This document shows, one piece after another, positions 27,750 through 37,647 of a DNA stretch of 64,000 bases. This DNA comes from Cohnella luojiensis. Lineage in GTDB: Bacteria; Bacillota; Bacilli; Paenibacillales; Paenibacillaceae. The stretch lies in contig NZ_SOMN01000012.1 of NCBI RefSeq assembly GCF_004564235.1, positions 62,001-126,000 of the forward strand. The letters are read 5' to 3'. How positions within the stretch are numbered: position 1 is the first letter of the stretch; every line of letters begins with the position of its first letter. The notes beneath the pieces were generated by a model. It had not been told where the DNA came from. It did no database searches and saw only the letters and a list, made by a program, of their open reading frames with translations. The translations under genes and the position numbers were made by a program.

Positions 27750-28925
27750 ATGCATCGGTTGCAGCATCGCGGAAACTCCGAAACAGCGGATACGGAAGCC
27801 AAAGTATCCCACCTTGAACTTTTCTTTGACTTGGTATTTGTTTTCACCATTACTCAGGTAACCCATTTAGTCATCGATGCACACTCTATATTGGATGTGT
27901 TTAAAGCAATAATGGTTCTGACTGTAATCTGGTGGATGTTTGGCGGATATGCTTGGCTGGCAAATAATATTGGCACTGACCGAATTTTTATTAGGATGCT
28001 GATGTTTTGCGGTATGGCAGGTTTTCTTATTATGGCCATAAGTATTCCATCTATTTTTGGGGCTGGTGGAGTTCCGTTCGGCATCGCTTTTCTACTGGTT
28101 ACGGTCATTCATATCCTTATGTTCAGACATTCACCGTATGTAACATCGATCAAAGCAATCACATACTTGGCTCCTTTTAACCTTTCAGCAGCTCTCTTGG
28201 TTCTTGCCTCCGGAATATTGAATATCTGGTATGCATGGAGCTGGTGGCTGACGGTTGGAGCTGTCCTGGTTATTCTGACCGCTTCGTTTGCAAATCGAGG
28301 AGATAATTTTGTTATTAACACTCGGCATTTTGTTGAAAGGCACAGCTTGATTGTGCTTATCGCGTTAGGCGAAACCATTTTGTCCATCGGTTTAGGTTCC
28401 AGCTATTTGAATTTCAACTTCACTTTATATGTGTCTATGATTTTGGGATTGGCCATCGTCATCACGTTATGGTGGAGCTATTTTGACAAGGATACGATAC
28501 AGGCTGAAGATCATATGTTACAGGCATCTCCTGAGAACCGCTCCCGTCTGGCTATGCTGGCTTATTGGCATGCTCATTTAATAATGATATCCGGCATTGT
28601 CATCTCTGCTGCTGGTATCGAAGTAGCCATTAAACATCTTAACGACGAGTCGGTACACTCGTATTCATGGTACTTAAATGGCGGCATAGCCTTATACCTT
28701 GTCGGGACCGCCCTATTCAGAAGACTGGTTCGAATCGGATCAGCTGGAACGAGACTTGGTTCAGCCGCTCTCTCTTTATTCATTCTTATGTTCAACGGCT
28801 TCAGTTGGGTGGGAACTTTACCAATGATGACAATTCAGACTTTAGTGTTAATAGGAATGATTGTGGTCGAACAACGCAAGAAAGGAGAGGGCCGTGATTG
28901 CCAGCCGTCTCCATCCTCGTCATGA
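27750..28925 (+). CDS. ltrA: low temperature requirement protein A family membrane protein
   Basis: 391 residues with GGTGGTGA upstream of the ATG. The N-terminal signature KVSHLELFFDLVFVFTITQVTH, here split by the reading limit into VSHLELFFDLVFVF and TITQVTH, and WWMFGGYAWLANN identify LtrA. About 12 membrane helices follow, with FVERHSLIVLIALGETI and WWSYFDKD. The biochemical role of LtrA is unknown; it was named for a cold-growth defect in Listeria. A TATAAT stands at about 27692. It appears monocistronic. Confidence 0.88.
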   Translation: MHRLQHRGNSETADTEAKVSHLELFFDLVFVFTITQVTHLVIDAHSILDVFKAIMVLTVIWWMFGGYAWLANNIGTDRIFIRMLMFCGMAGFLIMAISIPSIFGAGGVPFGIAFLLVTVIHILMFRHSPYVTSIKAITYLAPFNLSAALLVLASGILNIWYAWSWWLTVGAVLVILTASFANRGDNFVINTRHFVERHSLIVLIALGETILSIGLGSSYLNFNFTLYVSMILGLAIVITLWWSYFDKDTIQAEDHMLQASPENRSRLAMLAYWHAHLIMISGIVISAAGIEVAIKHLNDESVHSYSWYLNGGIALYLVGTALFRRLVRIGSAGTRLGSAALSLFILMFNGFSWVGTLPMMTIQTLVLIGMIVVEQRKKGEGRDCQPSPSSS

Positions 28926-28941
28926 CATTTTGAATCGGGTT

Positions 28942-29850
28942 TCAAGGGGTAGTCTCATGAATGGGCTTTTGCAGGGGTTGCTTGAATGTGGAAGGAGCCA
29001 CGCCAAACCTCTCTTTAAACACTTTGGAAAAATGAGCCACGTTCTCAAATCCTGTCGAAAAACAAACATCCGTAACGGATAAAGAGTTGCGAAGCAGCAA
29101 TTCTTTCGCGATATCCAACCGGCGATTACGGATCCAGCGCAGCGGCGATGTATTGTAGATCGCTTGGAAATCTCGTTTGAATGCTGATAAACTTCTGCCT
29201 GACAGGTAAGCAAGGTCATTGAGGGAGACAGGGTTGGTTATATTCTGCTCCACCACTTCGGTTATGCTTTTCCTCTTTGTACGTTTGAGCTGTAAACACT
29301 GGTATAAAAACTGTTCGTCTGCATCCGCAACATCAAACAATAATTCCAACAATTTCACCCTAATCAATCCATCCCTAATGGTATCGGATTCCTTGAAATA
29401 CGGTTTCAGAGAATAGATATAATTTATTAATCGATCATTGACTCTATTGATGGATACCGGCACTAACGCCGATGGATAGTTGCTTTCAAGATCTGCCATT
29501 TTGATAAATTCGGTGAGCAGCTCTTCTTTAAGAAAGAACATCATATAGTCCAAAACATAGTCGGATCCCGCTTCTCCCGACTTCTCATATTCGACCATGA
29601 TCGATTTCTGCATCAGGACCATTTCATTCTTCCGTACAATATATTCCTGGCTGCCGAATCTTACAACGTAGGTTCCCTCCAGAACAAACAACAGCAGATG
29701 GTCCTCCAAAAACATGGTTCCCTTTAAACCTTTGGTAAAGGCACAAGACTCCACAACGGTTAACCCGCTCATCTTCAAAATCCCTCGATTGGCCGGTTCT
29801 CGGGCTAGATCGTGAGGAACCTTTGCCACTTTTTCTGTTCGCAAAAACAA
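28942..29850 (-). CDS. AraC family transcriptional regulator
   Basis: 302 residues starting at a TTG (29850) preceded by AAAGGAGGA. The N-terminal part is a cupin-like sensor (LLFVLEGTYVVRFGSQEYIV). The C-terminal roughly 100 residues hold two HTH motifs: SLNDLAYLSGRSLSAFKRDF and SVTDVCFSTGFENVAHFSKVFKERFG, the latter in two parts (SVTDVCFSTGFENVAHFSKV, FKERFGVAPSTF). It lies downstream of and on the same strand as the SDR gene, separated by a terminator, so it may regulate that gene or itself. Confidence 0.9.
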   Translation of the reverse strand: MFLRTEKVAKVPHDLAREPANRGILKMSGLTVVESCAFTKGLKGTMFLEDHLLLFVLEGTYVVRFGSQEYIVRKNEMVLMQKSIMVEYEKSGEAGSDYVLDYMMFFLKEELLTEFIKMADLESNYPSALVPVSINRVNDRLINYIYSLKPYFKESDTIRDGLIRVKLLELLFDVADADEQFLYQCLQLKRTKRKSITEVVEQNITNPVSLNDLAYLSGRSLSAFKRDFQAIYNTSPLRWIRNRRLDIAKELLLRNSLSVTDVCFSTGFENVAHFSKVFKERFGVAPSTFKQPLQKPIHETTP

Positions 29851-29900
29851 TCCGTATTCCTCCTTTCAATGAGATACAAACCGTATACCGATCGGAATTG

Positions 29901-29930
29901 AAAAGCCGGAGTGCACTCGCACCCCGGTTC
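29901..29930 (-). terminator. terminator after the SDR gene
   Basis: On the minus strand CCGGGGTGC pairs with GCACTCCGG around GAGT, followed by CTTTTC. It separates the SDR gene from the araC-type gene. Confidence 0.7.
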
Positions 29931-29953
29931 AATTATTCACATTCGATTATAAA

Positions 29954-30799
29954 TCAGACATCATCATGATCTGTACCCGTAATTACATCATACCAAGCTT
30001 CGATATCCTTTTCAAAATTAGCCGTCTTTTCCCGGTATCTTTGCAGCGAATCATTGCCAAGCGGCAAGTGGACCGGCGGCTTCTCCGCGCCCGCGACCTG
30101 CACGATTGCCTTGGCCAGCTTGACGGGATCGCCCGGTTGTTTCTTATTCGCTTGGGTAGCGAATGTTCTCATCTCTCCTACCGTTTCCGCATAATCCGGA
30201 ATGATGTTACTTGACCGCGTTAGCGACGCAGCATCCAGAAATTCCGTACGGAAGAAGCCCGGGGCTACTACGGTCGCATGAATCCCAAGCGGAGCCAATT
30301 CCAACGCAAGCGCCTCCGTCAATCCTTCGACAGCGAACTTGGTTGAACCGTACACGCCCCATCCGATATAACCGCTCAATCCTCCTACGGACGAGATATT
30401 GATGATATGTCCGGAACGTTTGTGACGCATATGAGGCAGGACCGCCCGGGTCACATTCAACAAGCCGAAGACGTTAGTTTCGAAGTTATTCCGCACCTCA
30501 TCGTCAGTGGCTTCTTCAACCGCACTCAGCAGCCCGTATCCTGCATTATTAACAAGGACATCGATTCTTCCGAATTTCTGTACGGCTTGATCGGCAGCCG
30601 CAACCGCCTGTTGTTCATCGGTAATATCCAGAAGAATAACTCGAAGATTTTCCGGATTTCCTAGTTTATCGGCTAAAGACTCTGCCGAGCTCCGGACCGT
30701 CGCAACAACGTTATCCCCTGTTTCCAACACAGCCTTAAGAATTTCTAAACCAATGCCTCTTGCTGCCCCGGTAATAAACCAAACTTTTTGATTTGTCAT
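29954..30799 (-). CDS. short-chain dehydrogenase/reductase
   Basis: 281 residues from MTNQKVWFITG (30799); the ATG at 30811 is inside the ribosome site. Cofactor motif TGAARGIG, NNAG (in VLVNNAGYG), catalytic Ser in NISSVGG, and YGSTKFAVEG (Tyr, Lys). Sequence style (AVEGLTEALALELAPLGIHA) matches the oxidoreductases often annotated as SDR of unknown substrate. Lies 38 bp downstream of nothing on its strand except the flavoprotein gene at 30837, so the two could be co-transcribed. Confidence 0.9.
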   Translation of the reverse strand: MTNQKVWFITGAARGIGLEILKAVLETGDNVVATVRSSAESLADKLGNPENLRVILLDITDEQQAVAAADQAVQKFGRIDVLVNNAGYGLLSAVEEATDDEVRNNFETNVFGLLNVTRAVLPHMRHKRSGHIINISSVGGLSGYIGWGVYGSTKFAVEGLTEALALELAPLGIHATVVAPGFFRTEFLDAASLTRSSNIIPDYAETVGEMRTFATQANKKQPGDPVKLAKAIVQVAGAEKPPVHLPLGNDSLQRYREKTANFEKDIEAWYDVITGTDHDDV

Positions 30800-30836
30800 A
30801 TTGAATCCCATCCTTTGTGCTTATTTTTGTTGTACG

Positions 30837-31385
30837 TTATCGACTTGGAAACCTCGTAATCTCATCAGCAAGCAGATATTCTGCATATTGCCGAGCGCTC
30901 GAAACTAATTCTTCCCCGCTTTTATCATCCGTATCAAAAAACGTGAACGGCATCAACAATTCAGTTTCGATTAAATTGCTCGTAGCATGGAAAGGGCTAA
31001 GGAGCTCATGAATCGTATAAAGATCGCCGCCTCCAGGCTGATAATCCATTTCTGAACCGCCTATCGAAATAGCTAACCCAAGCTCCTTCCCGCGCAGTTT
31101 GCCTCCTTTCGACGTATAGCCCCAGCCGTAAGTCAGGACATCATCCAACCACTTCTTAAGGAGCGGAGGCGAACTATACCAATAGAACGGAAATTGAAAA
31201 ATGATCCGATCATGCTTCATGGCGAGTTCTTGTTCGCATTCAACATCAATCCGCCAATCCGGATAGGAAGCGTATAAATCATGCACGGTGATCATATCCG
31301 GATACTTCTTTATTTCCTCCAACCAAGTTTTGTTTACGCGAGATTTGTCCAAATTAGGATGAGCAACAAGCACCAGTGTCTTCAT
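30837..31385 (-). CDS. NAD(P)H-dependent flavodoxin-fold oxidoreductase (KefF/YwrO family)
   Basis: 182 residues with GGAGGGAAACATA before the ATG. Flavodoxin-like fold motifs are VLVAHPNLDKSRVN, IIFQFPFYWYSSPPLLKKW, and YTSKGGKLRGKELGLAISIGG. Relatives reduce quinones by two electrons (MdaB, KefF, YwrO). The SDR gene starts 37 bp further on the same strand. It would fit an electrophile or quinone detoxification role together with the island to its right. Confidence 0.88.
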   Translation of the reverse strand: MKTLVLVAHPNLDKSRVNKTWLEEIKKYPDMITVHDLYASYPDWRIDVECEQELAMKHDRIIFQFPFYWYSSPPLLKKWLDDVLTYGWGYTSKGGKLRGKELGLAISIGGSEMDYQPGGGDLYTIHELLSPFHATSNLIETELLMPFTFFDTDDKSGEELVSSARQYAEYLLADEITRFPSR

Positions 31386-31726
31386 TATGTTTCCCTCCTA
31401 TTCTGGGATCTAGTACTTACCGCCTTTCGTAACTTTAACTTATCTTTGGTGCTTTTCGCTTTTCTGCAAAGTCCGAAGTATTTGTTCATTTAGCTCAAGC
31501 CCGTTATTAGCAAAGGAAATGCAACCTAGAACTTCATCGAATTAACCAGGAGGTTATTCAACGTCATTCCAAGAGGTGCACTTTTCCACACTATTTTTAT
31601 TAGCGAGCCCATTGATGAACTTCCTAATATATAATGGAATATTCAATCGTCTTTGAACCGATTCAGGACGATTCAGCTATTATCCAACAATGTTCTATTA
31701 TGATCGGTCTTATAATTCCATTACCA

Positions 31727-31885
31727 TCAACATTCGGATATAAGTTCACCCAGATCTAACAGAGCATGGTTCTCGGATTCGCTCCACTCAAATTCCGTTT
31801 CATAACGGAAAGTACCCTTAAATCGGGTCAAATAATCAAACTTGCTCATATTTGTTAAATCCTTAAGTTTTACCCATTCCTGAAA
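31727..31885 (-). pseudogene. glycoside-hydrolase-like C-terminal fragment
   Basis: About 52 codons read WVKLKDLTNMSKFDYLTRFK, then GTFRYETEFEWSESENHALL and DLGELISE before a stop. The GTFRYETEF...LLDLGE pattern is that of the beta-sandwich domain near the end of large glycoside hydrolases (GH2/GH106-like). An in-frame stop lies just upstream. The rest of 31386-31954 contains no gene I can support. Confidence 0.5.
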
Positions 31886-31954
31886 TCATTTCGTCACTAA
31901 CGCTTTCAAGACTTTTTCAATAGTACTATTACGACTTTTTGGGTTTCGGGACAA

Positions 31955-31998
31955 TAAAAAAACAACCTCCCCCGAATCGAAGAGTCGGGCTGGGTTGC
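31955..31998 (-). terminator. terminator of the GNAT/MarR operon
   Basis: On the minus strand CAACCCAGCCCGA pairs with TCGGGGGAGGTTG around a loop and is followed by TTTTTTTATTG. Confidence 0.85.
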
Positions 31999-32007
31999 CA
32001 TATGCTC

Positions 32008-32034
32008 ACTGAACTAACGTTCTCCGTTATCTAA
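32008..32034. repeat. dispersed hairpin repeat, copy A
   Basis: TGAACTAACGTTCTCCGTTA with imperfect dyad symmetry. Related copies occur at 50539-50568 and 63485-63512, each in debris-rich intergenic sequence. Confidence 0.5.
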
Positions 32035-32054
32035 ATATCATTTTAGAGAAAATG

Positions 32055-32597
<543 letters not shown>

Positions 32598-33050
32598 TCA
32601 ATAATTTCTCTTGTTTCCCTTTTTTACAAACCCCCAGTCTTTTTCCACATTTCTCCTGACTCTTTGCAGCAGGTTAAAAATCGTTTCTACTTCACTTTCG
32701 GAAAATCCGGATAGTGCGACCATATTGGAATAATCGTTTTCCCTTTTTATAAAAGGGTAAACAGTCTTCCCTTTCTCTGTAGGAAATAGCTTTTTGATTT
32801 TTTGGTTATATTGATCATCATTCTTTTCAATAAATCCATTAATCTCCAGTTTCTTTATAGCACGAGCAGCTGTTGTTCGGTCTACCTTTATCATTTCAGC
32901 TAACTTTTCTTGAATAATTCCTGGATTTTCACATATTCGCACGAGGTACAAGTACTGTCCTTTTGTAAGGTCATACTTTTTAAATTCTATATTGCTTATA
33001 GAATCCAATGCCCTAGCAATCATCCCAACCTCACGCAGAATTTCCTTCAT
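32598..33050 (-). CDS. MarR family transcriptional regulator
   Basis: 150 residues. The winged helix is visible as GQYLYLVRICENPGIIQEKL, AEMIKVDRTTAARAIKKLEI and a wing NGFIEKNDDQYNQKIKKLFP. GGAGTTGCAATT precedes the ATG. AT-rich like the GNAT gene it precedes; the pair looks like a self-regulated resistance or detoxification unit. Confidence 0.9.
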   Translation of the reverse strand: MKEILREVGMIARALDSISNIEFKKYDLTKGQYLYLVRICENPGIIQEKLAEMIKVDRTTAARAIKKLEINGFIEKNDDQYNQKIKKLFPTEKGKTVYPFIKRENDYSNMVALSGFSESEVETIFNLLQRVRRNVEKDWGFVKKGNKRNY

Positions 33051-33215
33051 AATTGCAACTCCACAAATATTTATTTTTCAAACGCGGTAAAAAAATAGTA
33101 CATTATTTTTGTTGTAATTACAATAAAAATTCCTGCGGGCTTCTACATACTGCTACCTGTTACTAGAACAATAAGGACGCTCCCGCGCCTCTATCGCTTA
33201 TGGCCGTCTTCGGCT

Positions 33216-33253
33216 TAAAAACAAAGCACCCATTCCATATCGGAATGAGTGCT
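33216..33253 (-). terminator. orphan terminator hairpin
   Basis: On the minus strand AGCACTCATTCC pairs with GGAATGGGTGCT, followed by TTGTTTTTAAG. No intact minus-strand gene ends nearby, so it probably survives from a lost gene. Confidence 0.65.
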
Positions 33254-33483
33254 CCTACTAATTGTTCCCATAAGTTTACCTCACATAAAAAAGTAGTCGT
33301 TCGGCACTAACTTTAATGTCGCTGAACAAAATTGAATGTGTTAAATATACCTTGTAACCGAAAACCTGTACTGCAACCTTACTTTTTACGCATAACAAAA
33401 AAGTTATAGTTTGTAACCAGCTATTTCAACTATTTTTTATTGAATATTGCTCAGCACCACCGCTTTTTCTGCGTAGTTATCGT

Positions 33484-33702
33484 TTACGTTCGAAATGCCG
33501 TGCTAAGCTCTTGCTTAGAGAAAACCATCCGCGACTTCTCTTTAACGTTCAGCAGTTCCGTGATATCTCTGACAATTTTTTCTTCGTTAGGCTCGAAACG
33601 AATCGCTTAACCTTCGCGAGGTTTAATTCTGCTTCTGCAACGAAGATCGAGAATCGGCTTCACTATCCGCTGCCCGTGGACATTAAAGTTGGACACTGAA
33701 AA
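33484..33702 (-). pseudogene. decayed unrecognised coding fragment
   Basis: One minus-strand frame reads NFNVHGQRIVKPILDL, then, past a TAA, RFEPNEEKIVRDITELLNVK and EKSRMVFSKQELSTAFRT before a stop. The composition looks coding but I do not recognise the family. The rest of 33051-33847 shows only the hairpin above. Confidence 0.3.
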
Positions 33703-33847
33703 ATCCTATATTATCAAGGGATTCCATTCAGTCATTGCTGATGTATAAAGTTGATCTGGTGAATGCGAGTGGTTTGATACGGACAACAATCAATAATTGT
33801 GAAATGACTGCTGTTCGGTCATCCCTGCTTCCAGATAGATCGAAAAT

Positions 33848-34510
33848 TCACGAAGGAAAGGTAGTAAACAAATCTCTTAATTCATGAAGGATAACTTCCT
33901 GATATTCGTTACTAGCTTGATAGAGCTCGCCGATCTCTCGATATGTTTGGTTCAATTTCTCCTTATAATCGGCTTCCTGTTTATCTGGATTGTTCTTTTT
34001 AAACCGATCCATCACGGCCTGAATATAGGCTGGACGCGCTCCCCATCTACCTAGAACATCTCCGGACGCATTCAAGAAAACCGCGATCGGCTGATTTCGC
34101 CCGCCATCTGTGAGAAAGAGATCCATGGTTTCCAGATGCTCTTCCATGAGCAACACTTCAGTCGAAATGCGGCTCTGCTCCATCACTCGAAACAGTAAGG
34201 GGACGTTCCAGATGACGTCCGGGCACCAATCCGTGCATAGAATCAAACAGTGCAGGTCGGAGCGATTGTTTAAAGCGGTAAAGAATACTTTCTGATCTTC
34301 TTGCGTCCATGTGAAATTCTCGTAAACGGAGATCAACTGCTCTTTGGTATTCGGGATATTACTGATTTCCATCGACCGAATCTGCATGTCATCCATGAAC
34401 TGTTGAGGTGAAATCCCTTGACCGATTTTGTGTGTTAAGTTCAATCGTGCTTCCATTTCTTCATGCACCCTCTTCAATATTTTTGAGATATTGCGGACTG
34501 CGGATCTCAT
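33848..34510 (-). CDS. thioredoxin family protein (thioredoxin_9-like)
   Basis: 220 residues in the longest frame; a start at MEARLNLTHKIGQG (34456) behind AGAGGG would fit relatives better, which usually begin close to a TPQQFMD-like segment (here SPQQFMDDM). The core has CLILCTDWCPDVIWNVPLLF: the thioredoxin active-site CxxC is reduced to WCPD with only one Cys in the motif and another five residues before. VFLNASGDVLGRWGARP supplies the cis-Pro side. It lies 57 bp after the trx gene and completes a trxB-trx-trx9 unit on the minus strand. Confidence 0.8.
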   Translation of the reverse strand: MRSAVRNISKILKRVHEEMEARLNLTHKIGQGISPQQFMDDMQIRSMEISNIPNTKEQLISVYENFTWTQEDQKVFFTALNNRSDLHCLILCTDWCPDVIWNVPLLFRVMEQSRISTEVLLMEEHLETMDLFLTDGGRNQPIAVFLNASGDVLGRWGARPAYIQAVMDRFKKNNPDKQEADYKEKLNQTYREIGELYQASNEYQEVILHELRDLFTTFPS

Positions 34511-34566
34511 AAATCTTAGTCCTTCGAAGAATTATTTTACAAGTGAAGATATTCCCCGTATCCTTC

Positions 34567-34881
34567 CTACAGAGATTCCAGATACTCCCTCACCCGAACA
34601 GGTGTCTTTGCATACTTACTGTGCAAATGTCCCAATTTTACTCCGTTTTTATAAACGAGTAAAATTGGAATTCCCATAACCGCGTTTTCTTCCGCAACCG
34701 TCTGAAATTGTTCCACATCGATTGCATAGAAATCCTTATCTCTATTTTCCGCTATAATCTCACCAATAAACCGGTCCATGTTTTTACAATCGGGGCACCA
34801 GGTTGCGTCGAATTTAATTACTGTATATTGATCCCGATTAACCAAGTCGTGAAAACGTTCTGCCGATTGTAGTCTTTCCAT
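34567..34881 (-). CDS. thioredoxin family protein with WCPDC motif
   Basis: 104 residues from MERLQS (34881), AAGGAG eight bases upstream. Active site FDATWCPDCKNMD (C29, C32), cis-Pro in MGIPILLVYKNG. The WCPDC motif, in place of the WCGPC of standard TrxA, is found in a Bacillota subgroup. 57 bp downstream of trxB. A close paralogue is at 42964-43281. Likely a disulfide reductase served by the adjacent reductase. Confidence 0.9.
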   Translation of the reverse strand: MERLQSAERFHDLVNRDQYTVIKFDATWCPDCKNMDRFIGEIIAENRDKDFYAIDVEQFQTVAEENAVMGIPILLVYKNGVKLGHLHSKYAKTPVRVREYLESL

Positions 34882-34938
34882 TATTAGTCGCTCCTTATAA
34901 AGTGATTTCATTTTTACTTATTTAATTATCATAGAGTA

Positions 34939-35898
34939 TCAATACATAATATTCGTCTTTTTCCTGATTAACTTATCGGATGTTTCTTCCAAAAACCGTT
35001 CGCAATCCATCGCAGCAATTGCTCCGCTGCCGGCCGAAGTAATCGCTTGCCGGTAATGAGGATCCTGTACGTCACCACAAGCAAATACTCCTGGAATACT
35101 GGTTTCCGATGTTCTGGGCTTTACAATCAAGTATCCTTGTCTATCGGTCAGAAGCTGTCCGTCAAGAAACTCGGTATTCGGATGATGGCCAATCGCTACG
35201 AAAATTCCATCCGCTTCGAAGATTTCTTCGTCGCCGGTTTGGTTATCACGCACCTTAAGTCCAGACACACCTTTCTCGCCCGGGATAACCTCGAGAGGTG
35301 TCCGATCTAAACTCCATTCGATTTTTTCATTATGCCGTGCTCGGTCCTGCATGATTTGAGAAGCTTTCAGTTGGTTTCTTCTGTGAACGACACGGACTTC
35401 TTTGGCGAACCTCGTCAAGAAATGCGATTCTTCCATCGCGGAATCGCCTCCGCCTACAACGATTACCTTTTTGCCTCGAAAGAAAAAGCCGTCGCAAGTA
35501 GCGCAAGTGCTCACGCCTCTTCCGATATAATCATGCTCGTTCGGTATGTGAAGTAAATTCGCGGAAGCCCCTGTCGAGAGGATGACGCTCTCGGAGATCA
35601 GCGTCTCACCACCTTCCAAGAACAAACGAAACGGACGGCTCTGCAGATCGACTCGGCTCACCCGACCCGATTTAAACTTGGCGCCGAATCTCTCCGCTTG
35701 TTTTCGCATATTATCCATCAGATCCGTTCCCAAAATGCCGTCTGGAAAGCCGGGGAAGTTTTCAACTTCGGTTGTGGTAGTCAGTTGTCCGCCGGGCTGG
35801 GTACCTTCGATAACAAGAGGCTCCAAATTCGCCCTTGCCAGGTAGATCGCTGCAGTTAATCCGGCTGGGCCAGTACCGATTACAATCGCTTTGTACAT
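34939..35898 (-). CDS. trxB: thioredoxin-disulfide reductase
   Basis: 319 residues from the ATG at 35898 (AAGGAG nine bases upstream; a TTG at 35907 is in frame). FAD motif GTGPAGLTAAIYLARA, redox pair C132-A-T-C135 in STCATCDG, NADPH motif VVGGGDSAMEE, and [21 protein letters not shown] near the end (shown in two parts: [21 protein letters not shown]). Complete enzyme. It should reduce the WCPDC thioredoxin encoded next. A damaged paralogue lies at 43342-43775. Confidence 0.93.
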   Translation of the reverse strand: MYKAIVIGTGPAGLTAAIYLARANLEPLVIEGTQPGGQLTTTTEVENFPGFPDGILGTDLMDNMRKQAERFGAKFKSGRVSRVDLQSRPFRLFLEGGETLISESVILSTGASANLLHIPNEHDYIGRGVSTCATCDGFFFRGKKVIVVGGGDSAMEESHFLTRFAKEVRVVHRRNQLKASQIMQDRARHNEKIEWSLDRTPLEVIPGEKGVSGLKVRDNQTGDEEIFEADGIFVAIGHHPNTEFLDGQLLTDRQGYLIVKPRTSETSIPGVFACGDVQDPHYRQAITSAGSGAIAAMDCERFLEETSDKLIRKKTNIMY

Positions 35899-36005
35899 GT
35901 TAAGCAACTCCTTATTTAGATGATGTAAAATAATATTGTGAGCAATCTATTCGGGTGAAAAATATAAAAGTAGCATAAATTTGAACTTGGGAAACAAATA
36001 CACCT

Positions 36006-36338
36006 TTATTTACCGGTAACACGAATAACATTGTCCGATGAATGATTGATGGTTTCGTTCAATGTTCTCAGTTCATCTGTCGACATGCCGCTGGCAGAGA
36101 GCAGTGACGAGGGAATACTAACGCTTTTTCCTTCAATGCTGCACCTGTGTTTGTAAGCTTGATCACAACTACTCTTTCATCTTCCTTCGAACGTTCCCGA
36201 CGAATTAGCTTATTTATTTCCATCCGTTTGAGCAGTGGAGTCAATGTCCCGGAATCCAGATCCAATAATAGCTCGGGAACAGGCATATAGCGAAAAACAA
36301 AGATAATTCTTCGGAGTAAGCACTTCCTCCACCTTCAT
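36006..36338 (-). pseudogene. ohrR: OhrR-type MarR regulator, internally deleted and frameshifted
   Basis: The N-terminus has the OhrR hallmark LCFSLYACSR, including the peroxide-sensing Cys, but then jumps straight to LDSGTLTPLLKRMEINKLIR, missing roughly 25 codons of the HTH. After DERVVVIKLTNTGAALKEKA a frameshift near 36120 moves the C-terminus (SGMSTDELRTLNETINHSSD, then NVIRVTGK) to another frame. OhrR normally represses an organic-hydroperoxide reductase; no ohr gene is seen. A perfect palindrome lies upstream. Confidence 0.75.
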
Positions 36339-36347
36339 CCCTCCTTT

Positions 36348-36364
36348 CACGTATCATTTACGTG
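36348..36364. promoter_or_regulatory. palindrome CACGTA-N5-TACGTG
   Basis: A perfect 6-bp inverted repeat with a 5-nt spacer, 10 bp before the ohrR remnant and 41 bp after the MFS stop. Possible operator or weak hairpin. Confidence 0.35.
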
Positions 36365-36405
36365 GGCGTGCCGATTGTGACCGTGACCTAACTCAGTGAA
36401 ACGGA

Positions 36406-37647
36406 TCAGCTCTGCTCATGCTGCGGCGTCACGCTCCATGGGACACCTTCCGCCTGAACTTGCGTTCCGTTTCTTACAGCATAGTACCGCGCAAACTTTA
36501 CAGAATAACCCAACATGTAGAGAACTACCAGGGAAGCGAGAACATTCAGGACGATCAGAGACACGTACAAGTCAAATAAGTAGCTTAGGAGACCAACTCC
36601 CACGATGGGAACAATAAATCCGATGTAACCCGCAAAGTAGAAAGTCGTTATTACCTTCGGCCGCTCCGATGCATTTGGAAGCTCGCCGGCCAGTCGCAGG
36701 CTGATCTGGAACGTCCAACCGCTGCCCAGCGCCTGAACGAGCACCCCGATCCACATTAGGCTTATGCTTTCCGATGTCCCGGAGAGAACGACAAGCCAGG
36801 CTCCGCAAGCCAATAAAGCGATACCGATCCGAAGGCGTACGACCGGCTGTTTGAACCAAGGCAGCATTTGCATCATCGTGCCGCCCCCCATAAGCAGTAG
36901 AATCAGGAGACCGGACACGGCAAGGTTGGAAGTGTGAATCACGTTTTTCACGAATGAAGGAATCAAGGAGAGAACGATTCCGTTCAAGGTAAACAGCGTG
37001 AAAACGGGCAGCGCACTGAACGACCAGAAATGAGGCTTAATGTCCGTAGACACCCCGAGCGAGATCGGTGCCGAAGCCGCTTGACGGCGTTCCTTCCGGG
37101 CTTGAAAATCCTCGTCCTGCAACGTTTCCAGACCGACCCAAGCGCTCAGCAACAGAACGGTCAAAAGCCAAAACGGCGCGCGCAGCGGCATCAGATGCAG
37201 ATACTCGATGATCAAACCGGCCAAGGCAGGTCCTAGACCGAAACCAATGGAAACGGCCATACCCGATAACAGAATCGCTTTGCCCGCTTTCTCTTTGGAC
37301 GTTTGCTTCAGCAAGAACGCGACTGCGGTGCCCGTAAAGATTCCATAAGCGATTCCTACCAGCATTCTCGCCCCGTAAACGAGCCAGGCCTGCTGGCTTG
37401 CCATAAAGAGAAGGGTGGCCAGGATCGACAACAGGATGCTGATGCGAAGAACCCGCTTCAGCCCCCAACCGCTTCCTCTGGAGCCGACAATAAGCAAAGT
37501 GGGCAGTAGAAAGACCGCATACACAGCGAATAAAACGGTGATTTGCAGACTGCTTAATCGGTATTGCTCCTGATAAAGCGGAAATAAAGGCGACGTAAAG
37601 GAAGTTCCAGTTGACATCATGAGGATGACCCATAACATTTTTTTCAT
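36406..37647 (-). CDS. MFS transporter (sugar efflux/SetA-like)
   Basis: 413 residues with GAGGTCGTTCTCT before the ATG. About 12 membrane helices; motif A-like region GSRGSGWGLKRVLRIS between TM2 and TM3, then GARMLVGIAYGIFTGTAVAF and SIGFGLGPALAGLIIEYLHL. The second half repeats the six-helix plan. Likely a drug or metabolite exporter; substrate unknown. It is on the same strand as, and upstream of, the ohrR remnant. Confidence 0.85.
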   Translation of the reverse strand: MKKMLWVILMMSTGTSFTSPLFPLYQEQYRLSSLQITVLFAVYAVFLLPTLLIVGSRGSGWGLKRVLRISILLSILATLLFMASQQAWLVYGARMLVGIAYGIFTGTAVAFLLKQTSKEKAGKAILLSGMAVSIGFGLGPALAGLIIEYLHLMPLRAPFWLLTVLLLSAWVGLETLQDEDFQARKERRQAASAPISLGVSTDIKPHFWSFSALPVFTLFTLNGIVLSLIPSFVKNVIHTSNLAVSGLLILLLMGGGTMMQMLPWFKQPVVRLRIGIALLACGAWLVVLSGTSESISLMWIGVLVQALGSGWTFQISLRLAGELPNASERPKVITTFYFAGYIGFIVPIVGVGLLSYLFDLYVSLIVLNVLASLVVLYMLGYSVKFARYYAVRNGTQVQAEGVPWSVTPQHEQS

